The notes beneath the pieces were generated by a model. That model was not told where the DNA came from and did no database searches. It saw only the letters and a program-made list of their open reading frames with translations. A program made the position numbers and the translations under genes. This document shows, one piece after another, positions 6,952 through 12,070 of a stretch of 12,070 bases of DNA (position 1 is its first letter; every line of letters starts with the position of its first letter). Source of the DNA: Actinomycetota bacterium (GTDB lineage: Bacteria; Actinomycetota; Thermoleophilia; Gaiellales; F1-60-MAGs149); contig CANKHS010000031.1 of NCBI GenBank assembly GCA_947481755.1, positions 1 to 12,070 of the forward strand. The letters are read 5' to 3'.

Positions 6952-7548
6952 TCAGCTGCTCGGCAGGCAGTACACGACGGTGAACAGAATCACCCAGACG
7001 ATATCCACAAAGTGCCAGTAAATACTGATCGCCAGCAACCCACTGTGCCGCTCGGGTGACCAACGTCCTGCCAGTGCGCGAATCATGCCGAGTAGGAGCA
7101 ACACGAGCCCGATGAACACGTGGGTGCCATGAAGCCCGGTCAGCGTGAAGAAGATCGCTCCCGTCGACTGATCCGCAGGCGTGAACCCGACGATCATGTA
7201 CTCGTGGACCTGGAGACCAAGGAAGGTCGCGCCGAGGAGAAACGTCAGCAGCAACCAACCGAAGACGGCACCATTCTTGCGTCGATCGAGCGAAAGCAGC
7301 GCAAACTCGCAGGTGAAGCTCGAGAGAACGAGGATCAGCGTGTTGATCGACGTGGAGTCCGCCGGAATATCAAAATCACCAGGCCACGGAATGCCCTTGA
7401 GCACACGCAGATTGGTGTAGTACATGAAGAACGCACCGAACAGGGCGGCCTCAGAGACCAGGAAGATGATCAGCCCAAGAATCTCTGGGCGAAGTCCCGT
7501 GCGATAGGGCTGAATCTGCGGTGCGGAGTGATCGGTAGCTGCGCTCAT
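6952..7548 (-). CDS. ctaE: Cytochrome c oxidase subunit III
   Basis: This 198-residue COX3 protein has five membrane helices, the short bacterial form that lacks the two N-terminal helices of the mitochondrial protein. Characteristic stretches are FLVSEAALFGAFF in the first helix, with the conserved glutamate, then LQVHEY, FFTLTGLHGTHVFIG and the last helix beginning YWHFVDIVWVILF. Subunit III carries no metal but stabilises subunit I and proton uptake. An AGGAG lies seven bases before the ATG. The gene starts 24 bases after the ctaD stop, giving the order ctaC-ctaD-ctaE. Confidence 0.95.
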   Translation of the reverse strand: MSAATDHSAPQIQPYRTGLRPEILGLIIFLVSEAALFGAFFMYYTNLRVLKGIPWPGDFDIPADSTSINTLILVLSSFTCEFALLSLDRRKNGAVFGWLLLTFLLGATFLGLQVHEYMIVGFTPADQSTGAIFFTLTGLHGTHVFIGLVLLLLGMIRALAGRWSPERHSGLLAISIYWHFVDIVWVILFTVVYCLPSS

Positions 7549-7572
7549 AGTGAGTCTCCTGCGCGCGCGGCG

Positions 7573-9438
7573 CTAGACGGTCGTCTCGACGGTCGCGGGT
7601 TCGACTTCCGGCACGATCGCGTGCTTCGCACCCTCTTCGCCGTAGCGGTACGGGCCACCGATGACGCGTGGCGTGGCGGGGAAGTTGAAGATCGGCGGTG
7701 GGGAGGAGAGCATCCACTCGAGAGTAAGGCCACCCCACGGATTTGCACCAGCCTTCTTGCCGTGACGCGCCGAGTGGATCATGTTGTAGACGAAGATCAG
7801 CGTGCTGGCACCGAGCACGAAGGCCGAAATCGAGATCAACATGTTGCTCCACGCAAACTGTGGTGCGTAGTCAGCAACACGACGTGGCATGCCTTCGAGT
7901 CCCTGATAGTGCATCGGGAAGAAGGTCAAGTTCATCGCCACGAACGTGATCCAAAAATGCCAGCGCCCGAGGACCTCGTTGTACATGCGGCCCGTCACCT
8001 TGGGGTACCAGTGATAGAAGCCGGCGTAGATCGTCATGATCGAACCGCCGAACAGCACGTAATGGAAGTGCGCGACGATGAAGTACGAGTTCGTGATCGA
8101 GACGTCGAACGGAACCACGGCGAGCATGACGCCCGAGAGACCACCGATCACAAAGGTAAAGATGAAGCCAATGGCAAACAGGTTGGCCGTTGTCATACGC
8201 AAGACGCCACCCCACATGGTGCCGAGCCACGAGAAGATCTTGATGCCCGTTGGAATCGCGATCAGCAGGGTGGAGAGCATGATCGGCACGCGAAGCCACG
8301 GTTCCATGCCCGAGGCGAACATGTGATGCGCCCAGACGGCGAAGCCAAGAATGGCGATACCAGCCGACGAGAAGGCGACAGCGCGATAGCCAAAGACCGG
8401 TTTCCTCGCGTGCGTCGCGATGACCTCACTGATGATGCCGAAGCCCGGCAAGATCATGATGTAAACGGCTGGATGTGAGTAGAACCAGAAGATGTGTTGG
8501 TACACGAGCGTGTCGCCGTTACCAGCGACAGTAAAGAAGTGTGTGCCCATCTCACGATCGAACATCGCCATGAACTGTGCACCGGCGATGAAGGGGGTAG
8601 CCGCCACGACGAGCGCGGAGGTTGCCAAGTTGGCCCAAACCAACAGTGGCATGCGGAAGAGCGTCATGCCCGGCGCGCGCATGGCGATGATCGTGACGAG
8701 GAAGTTAACCGCGGTCGCAATCGACGAAGCACCAGCCAGCTGGACACCCAACTGATAAAGCGTCATGCCGTAGCCACTCTGCTCCGAGAGTGTCGGGTAG
8801 CCGGTCCAGCCACCGTCGAACGAACCAAACATGAACGACGACAGGAGCGTAAACGCGGCGACAGGAAGCAACCAGAACGAGACGGCGTTGAGACGCGGGA
8901 ACGCCATGTCTGCGGCGCCAATCATCAACGGAATCACGTAGTTGCCGATACCAGCAAAAACGGGGACCATAAAGACGAAGATCATGATCACGCCGTGCTG
9001 GGAAATCAGTCCGTTGTACTGCTGATTCGTGACGACCTGCTGGCCAGGATTCGCGAGTTCGGAGCGGAAGATCTCGGCGAACATGCCGCCGACCAAGAAC
9101 ATGATGAACGTGAAGACGATGTACTGAATACCGATGACCTTGTGGTCGGTATTGAACTTGAAGTAATCCCCCCACGAGTGGGCGCCATGCTGCGAGTGAT
9201 CGTTGGGATCCAGCTCGCCACCGCGCATCCAGGTGAACCAGTAGTCGAAGCCACCAATCCCGACGATGAAGCCGATGCCACCGGCGATGTACGCGACGGT
9301 CAACAACGTGCTCTCTTGGAGGACTGGTGTCATGCCGACAAGCGAGCGTGCTGCGATGGTGATCAGAATTGCGAGCGCGGCGAAAGCGGGGGCGACCCAG
9401 AGGCAGCGGGCCAGCGTTGGCTTGAGTACAGCGGTCAT
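7573..9438 (-). CDS. ctaD: Cytochrome c oxidase subunit I (A2-type heme-copper oxidase)
   Basis: This is the 621-residue catalytic subunit that reduces O2 to water and pumps protons. Ligands are all present: H148 and H459 for the low-spin heme, H457 for the high-spin heme, and H322, H371 and H372 for CuB, with Y326 as the cross-linked tyrosine. The K-channel lysine K400 (PTGIKIFSW) and D-channel residues D177 and N184 are present. The helix VI motif is YSHPAVY: Ala324 replaces the usual glutamate, and Tyr320-Ser321 precede the histidine, which marks an A2-type enzyme. The propionate-binding RR pair is R519-R520. Two extra hydrophobic segments (about 12-31 and 43-63) and a His-rich HSQHGAH linker precede the core. 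A GGGGAGGG site lies eight bases before the ATG. Confidence 0.97.
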   Translation of the reverse strand: MTAVLKPTLARCLWVAPAFAALAILITIAARSLVGMTPVLQESTLLTVAYIAGGIGFIVGIGGFDYWFTWMRGGELDPNDHSQHGAHSWGDYFKFNTDHKVIGIQYIVFTFIMFLVGGMFAEIFRSELANPGQQVVTNQQYNGLISQHGVIMIFVFMVPVFAGIGNYVIPLMIGAADMAFPRLNAVSFWLLPVAAFTLLSSFMFGSFDGGWTGYPTLSEQSGYGMTLYQLGVQLAGASSIATAVNFLVTIIAMRAPGMTLFRMPLLVWANLATSALVVAATPFIAGAQFMAMFDREMGTHFFTVAGNGDTLVYQHIFWFYSHPAVYIMILPGFGIISEVIATHARKPVFGYRAVAFSSAGIAILGFAVWAHHMFASGMEPWLRVPIMLSTLLIAIPTGIKIFSWLGTMWGGVLRMTTANLFAIGFIFTFVIGGLSGVMLAVVPFDVSITNSYFIVAHFHYVLFGGSIMTIYAGFYHWYPKVTGRMYNEVLGRWHFWITFVAMNLTFFPMHYQGLEGMPRRVADYAPQFAWSNMLISISAFVLGASTLIFVYNMIHSARHGKKAGANPWGGLTLEWMLSSPPPIFNFPATPRVIGGPYRYGEEGAKHAIVPEVEPATVETTV

Positions 9439-9481
9439 CGGTCAAACCCTCCCCGGAAGGCGTTAATCACGTTCGTAAGCA

Positions 9482-10285
9482 TCAGCCAGCACTCCCAGTC
9501 GTCGTCTGTGCAGTAGCTGATTCGGCTGCCTTGGCTGCCTCGGCCTTCTGCTGTGTGATCCATGCGTCGAAATCGGACTTCGAGACAACACGAACCTTGG
9601 GAATGATTGATCCAGGCAAACTGGTATTCATGCCGGTATGTCCGACGCCGCAGAGATAGGCGCAGACGATGTCGTAGGTGCCGATTTTGGTCGGCGTGGT
9701 CGAAACCTTGTTGACCTGTCCAGGCGTCGCATTCATCTGCATGCGCCACGCCGGCACCCAGAACGAATGAATCACGTCCTGGCTCTCAAGCTCGAAGATG
9801 ACCGGCTCGTTGACGGGCAACACGAGGGTCTGCTGATCCTTCAGGTTGATGTCCTGATTGAGATAGCCGTACTTCCAACCGAACTGGTAGCCCAGGACGT
9901 GAATCTGCTGTCCACTCGTTCGCGCCTGCGCTTCGACGTCTCCGCTGCGCAGCACCATCAGGCCGCCAATCGCGCAGAGCACGACGATCACGAAGGGAAT
10001 CACGGTCCAGACAACTTCGAGCCACGTGATGCCGTGGAGGTTGTCGCCCTCACGCTCATCGTTCGGGCGGGCGCGGAAGCGATAGACCGACACCAGCAAG
10101 AAGAGAACGACGATGCCGAAGATGATTCCGGAGAAGCCAAGGAAGAAGATGTAGAGGTTGTCGATGTCAGACGACTCTGCCGACGCCTGCACGGGCAGCG
10201 TGCGCGTAATGACCAAGAGCACGCTGATCACGATGCCGACGACGACGCCCATGATGGCAAGGGGCAGAACCTTGATCGTCTTCAC
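9482..10285 (-). CDS. ctaC: Cytochrome c oxidase subunit II (CuA subunit)
   Basis: This 267-residue subunit II takes electrons from cytochrome c through the dinuclear CuA centre. It has an N-terminal hydrophobic anchor without a lipobox, the two classic transmembrane hairpin helices, then an outer cupredoxin domain. CuA ligands are H173 (IHSFWVPAWRM) and C208, C212, H216 and M219 in CAYLCGVGHTGM. The residue after the first Cys-Ala is Tyr210 rather than the usual Glu, and the common QWYW-type motif reads QFGW (134-137). The C-terminus is a short Ala/Thr-rich tail with no CxxCH, so there is no fused cytochrome c domain. I choose GTG 10285 because AAAGGG lies nine bases upstream. The TTG at 10294 would abut that site. 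Confidence 0.95.
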   Translation of the reverse strand: MKTIKVLPLAIMGVVVGIVISVLLVITRTLPVQASAESSDIDNLYIFFLGFSGIIFGIVVLFLLVSVYRFRARPNDEREGDNLHGITWLEVVWTVIPFVIVVLCAIGGLMVLRSGDVEAQARTSGQQIHVLGYQFGWKYGYLNQDINLKDQQTLVLPVNEPVIFELESQDVIHSFWVPAWRMQMNATPGQVNKVSTTPTKIGTYDIVCAYLCGVGHTGMNTSLPGSIIPKVRVVSKSDFDAWITQQKAEAAKAAESATAQTTTGSAG

Positions 10286-10294
10286 CTCAGCCAA

Positions 10295-10300
10295 CCCTTT
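10295..10300 (-). promoter_or_regulatory. Shine-Dalgarno site deciding the ctaC start
   Basis: On the minus strand this reads AAAGGG. It stands nine bases from the GTG at 10285 but directly touches the in-frame TTG at 10294, so the GTG is the more credible start of ctaC. Confidence 0.6.
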
Positions 10301-10341
10301 CGAACACGCGCGTCTTCGGGATTCATACGTGTCACGACGGC

Positions 10342-10371
10342 ATCGTATCCACGCTTACGGACGACACGCAA
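10342..10371 (-). promoter_or_regulatory. Candidate promoter of the ctaC operon
   Basis: On the minus strand a TTGCGT (10366-10371) is followed after 18 bases by TACGAT (10342-10347). These are partial matches to TTGACA and TATAAT. It lies about 57 bases before the ctaC start, within the 192-base divergent region. The GGATACGAT around the -10 recurs upstream of ctaB. It is a sigma-70-type candidate only. Confidence 0.4.
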
Positions 10372-10399
10372 CATCGCATCAAACGAAACGATGATCTGA

Positions 10400-10428
10400 T
10401 TGGGTAATCGGGACCGTCGCGCTATGCT
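10400..10428 (+). promoter_or_regulatory. Candidate promoter of the small membrane gene at 10478
   Basis: TTGGGT (10400-10405) and TATGCT (10423-10428) are separated by 17 bases, about 50 bases before the ATG at 10478. Spacing is ideal but the -35 match is only moderate. With the ctaC promoter it would form a divergent pair in this intergenic region. Confidence 0.4.
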
Positions 10429-10477
10429 GACGGCGCGTCGAGAAGCGACGCTAACGACCGGGGGATGATCCGATCCG

Positions 10478-10819
10478 ATGAGCGCGAACGAGACGCAATC
10501 CACAGACGAAGCAGTAGCCGCACCGATGACGCAGATGGATTACGTCGATCGGATGTTGGAGCCGCGCGACTCGGGCCTTCAATCCGCCTCGGCACTGCTG
10601 AGCGGTCTCGCCTGCGGCCTCGGAGTACTCGCGGTGTGGTTTGCGCCCATGGTGCTCGGCTTCATCGGTATTGGCTTCGCCATTATCGGCCTCGCCATCA
10701 GCGGCAATCAGAATCGCTTCGGCAAGATCGCGCTGATCATTGCGGCCGTGGGCTGGTTGCTCGGGTCGATCATCGCCGTCTTCACCGGCGCGTCGACGAT
10801 CTCCATCACGCTCTCGTAG
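10478..10819 (+). CDS. Small membrane protein, DUF4190-like
   Basis: This 113-residue protein has a polar N-terminus of about 33 residues and then hydrophobic segments at roughly 35-54, 56-73 and 79-103. The middle segments are rich in Gly, Ile and Ala, separated by SGNQNRFGK. The pattern of a short soluble head followed by Gly-rich hairpin helices resembles DUF4190-type proteins, but this is a resemblance and not an assignment. A GGGGA element lies about 12 bases before the ATG. It is transcribed divergently from ctaC and converges on the next small gene, so it appears to be monocistronic. Function is unknown. Confidence 0.75.
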   Translation: MSANETQSTDEAVAAPMTQMDYVDRMLEPRDSGLQSASALLSGLACGLGVLAVWFAPMVLGFIGIGFAIIGLAISGNQNRFGKIALIIAAVGWLLGSIIAVFTGASTISITLS

Positions 10820-10825
10820 CGTCGA

Positions 10826-10841
10826 CTCGCTAAACAGCGAG
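10826..10841. terminator. Short hairpin between convergent genes
   Basis: CTCGCT and AGCGAG form a perfect six-base stem around an AAAC loop, just after the plus-strand stop at 10819 and overlapping the minus-strand stop at 10830-10832. There is no T-run on either side, so a role as bidirectional terminator is only possible. Confidence 0.3.
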
Positions 10842-11012
10842 CGCGATAACGGCAACGCCGACGACGTAGAGCGCGAGCGCGCCGACGACGATCGTGACGA
10901 GGGGGAGGGACGTCGCGATGAAGATCGCCCCCGCCACAGCTCCGACGGCCAGCGCGAGCACGATCGCAATCTCGAAGAAGGCTCCCCGATCACGATCGAG
11001 CGTGCTGGACAT
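10830..11012 (-). CDS. Tiny two-helix membrane protein
   Basis: This 60-residue protein has a charged N-terminus (SSTLDRDRG) followed by two long hydrophobic segments, about 13-34 and 37-60. It ends inside the membrane-like sequence. No family is recognised. The ATG at 11012 lies six bases past the stop of the TatA-like gene. A TTG at 11018, directly abutting that stop, is the alternative and is better spaced from the AGG upstream. The tight spacing indicates co-expression with the TatA-like gene. Unknown function. Confidence 0.68.
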   Translation of the reverse strand: MSSTLDRDRGAFFEIAIVLALAVGAVAGAIFIATSLPLVTIVVGALALYVVGVAVIALAV

Positions 11013-11018
11013 CGGCAA

Positions 11019-11642
11019 CTAGGCCTGGTCGGTTGGCGCCGGCGGAGCAGGCTCGTCGGCGGCGGGGAGCGCAGCGGGCTCCGCGGCGGGGGGAGCAGCC
11101 TCGGCCGGAGGGGCGCCGTCAACGCCGGCCTTGAACTCGGTGGCCGTCTCACTGAGCATGTCGACACGCGCCTTGGCTGTGTCACCCACGGACTTAGCCG
11201 CCTTGCCGATTGCCGTCTGTGGCTCGTGCTCCGCAGCGTCATCGCCCGCTACACCCGCACGCACATCGCGGGCAGTGTCGCCGACTGAGCGCGCGGCACG
11301 ACCAATTGCGGTCTGTGGCTCTTCGCCGGAGGCTCCGGTGCGCGCGTCGTCAACAAGTCCTGCGACTTCGTTGCGTGCCTCTTTCGCGGCCTCGAGGGCG
11401 ATCGTTGCGCCTTCGGTGGCCTTTTCGCGTCCGGCCACGGTTGCACGGTAGACCGCCGAATTCTCGTCGGGCTCCTCACCGAAACTCGCCTGGAGCTCGG
11501 TCGCGGCACCCTTGATGCCACCGCCGGTTTCCTTGACCCGATCGGCACCGCGGCGAAACAACTTCTTGCTGCCGCCGACACCAAAGACGAGAAAACCGAT
11601 CACAACGACGATCAGGATATGAACAGGCGATAGACCGAACAT
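11019..11642 (-). CDS. TatA-like protein with long repeat-bearing tail
   Basis: The first 45 residues look like a TatA/TatB/Hcf106 protein: a short N-terminus MFGLSP, a membrane helix HILIVVVIGFLVFG ending in the family's FG hinge, then a basic amphipathic segment SKKLFRRGADRVKETGG. In the twin-arginine system such proteins form the pore-like assembly or the TatBC receptor. The other 160 residues are unusual: an Ala/Glu-rich helical region, two copies of a EPQTAIG(R/K)AA(R/K)SVGDTA(R/K) unit 32 residues apart, and an Ala/Pro-rich disordered end. A GAGGAG lies six bases before the ATG. No tatC is in the window, so a true Tat role is uncertain and a general membrane-anchored helical protein remains possible. 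Confidence 0.78.
   Translation of the reverse strand: MFGLSPVHILIVVVIGFLVFGVGGSKKLFRRGADRVKETGGGIKGAATELQASFGEEPDENSAVYRATVAGREKATEGATIALEAAKEARNEVAGLVDDARTGASGEEPQTAIGRAARSVGDTARDVRAGVAGDDAAEHEPQTAIGKAAKSVGDTAKARVDMLSETATEFKAGVDGAPPAEAAPPAAEPAALPAADEPAPPAPTDQA
11169..11321 (-). repeat. Two-copy coding repeat in the TatA-like gene
   Basis: Copies at about 11265-11321 and 11169-11225 encode a 19-residue unit beginning EPQTAIG and are offset by exactly 96 bases (32 codons). The copies differ at many third positions while keeping the amino acids, with Arg in the first copy mostly exchanged for Lys in the second. This suggests an old duplication kept by selection. Confidence 0.75.
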
Positions 11643-11712
11643 GGAAGACTCCTCAGAAGATCTAGGCGCATCCTAGCGTTGCCAGCACCGAGTGTGAGAA
11701 ATGTCGATGCGA

Positions 11713-11756
11713 GCGGTGGCGGGTTGGCCGGAGTTGCTCCGCCAGCCCGCCACCGC
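11713..11756 (-). terminator. Strong GC-rich hairpin after the carbonic anhydrase gene
   Basis: A perfect 11-base stem (11713-11723 with 11746-11756) continues inward through a G-U pair, four more pairs, one bulge and four further pairs to a three-base loop. It begins 16 bases beyond the carbonic anhydrase stop on the minus strand. The T-tract is poor, as is common in GC-rich genomes. It separates this gene from the TatA-like gene and is the best terminator candidate in the window. Confidence 0.7.
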
Positions 11757-11771
11757 CAGAATCCTCGGGGA

Positions 11772-12070
11772 TCAGTCCTTGCTGGTGTCCACGGTGATCG
11801 GGCGGCCGTTGATCGGCTGCACCGGGCGCGCGTTGTTGTCGTACGCCCCCTTGAAGGCCGCGATCTGGGCCGCGCTCAGCATCACCGGCTGCTTCATCAC
11901 GATCCACGACACACCCTCCGAGCACCCGGGCGTCGTCAGGCTGCCGGCGAAGCGGAAGCTGCGCCGATCATTCGGCAGCATCGCGGCCCAGTCGAATGTG
12001 GCCGTGGCCTCGCTGGCCTCACTCGCGGTGCTGATGTTCTGCATCCGGAGCACGCGGACCATCGGCTGCC
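11772..12070 (-). CDS. Alpha-class carbonic anhydrase, C-terminal part (5' end outside window)
   Basis: The 98 visible residues match the end of an alpha-carbonic anhydrase, a zinc enzyme, usually periplasmic or secreted in bacteria, that interconverts CO2 and bicarbonate. Diagnostic are FDWAAMLPNDRRSFRFAGS, then the active-site strand SLTTPGCSEGVSW with the Thr-Thr pair that orients zinc-bound hydroxide, then QPVMLSAAQIAAF and the ending NNARPVQPINGRPI. The usual Pro-Pro-Cys is Pro-Gly-Cys here. The three zinc histidines and any signal peptide lie beyond the window. Only 5 of 98 codons end in A or T, far fewer than in the other genes of the window, so the gene may be acquired. Confidence 0.92.
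   Translation of the reverse strand, partial: QPMVRVLRMQNISTASEASEATATFDWAAMLPNDRRSFRFAGSLTTPGCSEGVSWIVMKQPVMLSAAQIAAFKGAYDNNARPVQPINGRPITVDTSKD

Noticed and set aside
7120..8478. Long plus-strand open frame (452 codons) opposite ctaE and ctaD
   Set aside because: Its translation is rich in Arg, His, Asp and Glu with no recognisable motif, and it lies entirely opposite two strongly conserved oxidase genes. It is the usual antisense shadow in GC-rich coding DNA.
8494..9516. Plus-strand open frame of 340 codons opposite ctaD
   Set aside because: Charged, motif-free product opposite the conserved core of subunit I.
9482..10285. Possible caa3-type fusion with a cytochrome c domain on subunit II
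   Set aside because: No CxxCH motif occurs in the protein, and its C-terminus is a short Ala/Thr-rich tail. No separate c-type cytochrome is visible in the window either.
10436..10450. Small inverted repeat CGTCG-AGAAG-CGACG upstream of the gene at 10478
   Set aside because: A five-base stem is expected by chance in this composition, and nothing else supports a leader structure or riboswitch.

Overview
The window is a stretch of bacterial chromosome, moderately GC-rich and densely coded. It holds housekeeping and respiratory genes, with no rRNA, tRNA, CRISPR array, transposase or phage gene that I can see. The most likely source is a Chloroflexota-like bacterium, with Actinomycetota as the alternative. 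This is inferred from a MurT/GatD pair (which implies amidated peptidoglycan), an A2-type cytochrome oxidase with a CuA subunit and no fused cytochrome c, and frequent GTG starts. No single gene proves the assignment.

Layout: (1) 1-1381, plus strand, is a tightly coupled trio: the 3' end of hflX, then dut, then a Nudix hydrolase, joined by 4-base ATGA overlaps. (2) 1378-5883, minus strand, reads from right to left as a small two-helix membrane protein, ctaB (heme O synthase), an MFS transporter, murT and gatD. The gatD stop overlaps the Nudix stop. (3) 5929-6360, plus strand, is a conserved-looking unknown protein inserted within an otherwise minus-strand respiratory region. (4) 6288-10285, minus strand, is ctaC-ctaD-ctaE followed by a cytochrome b561-like membrane protein. 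Strong Shine-Dalgarno sites precede ctaD, ctaE and the b561-like gene. (5) 10478-10819, plus strand, is a small membrane protein divergent from ctaC. (6) 10830-11642, minus strand, is a TatA-like protein with a long repeat-bearing tail, followed by a tiny two-helix membrane protein. (7) 11772-12070, minus strand, is the 3' end of an alpha-carbonic anhydrase, followed by a strong GC-rich hairpin. Its codon use is clearly different from the rest of the window.

Functionally, ctaC, ctaD and ctaE encode subunits II, I and III of a proton-pumping terminal oxidase. CtaB makes the heme O precursor of its heme A. The b561-like protein and the small His-containing protein may be accessory or assembly factors. 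MurT and GatD together amidate the glutamate of lipid II. HflX, dUTPase and the Nudix enzyme handle ribosome rescue and nucleotide-pool hygiene.

Nothing here is clearly a new multi-gene system. The points most worth a second look are the codon-bias break at the carbonic anhydrase, the unusual CuA-subunit residues, the plus-strand unknown gene with a palindrome at its start, the MurT zinc-ribbon variant and the TatA-like protein with a repeated tail.
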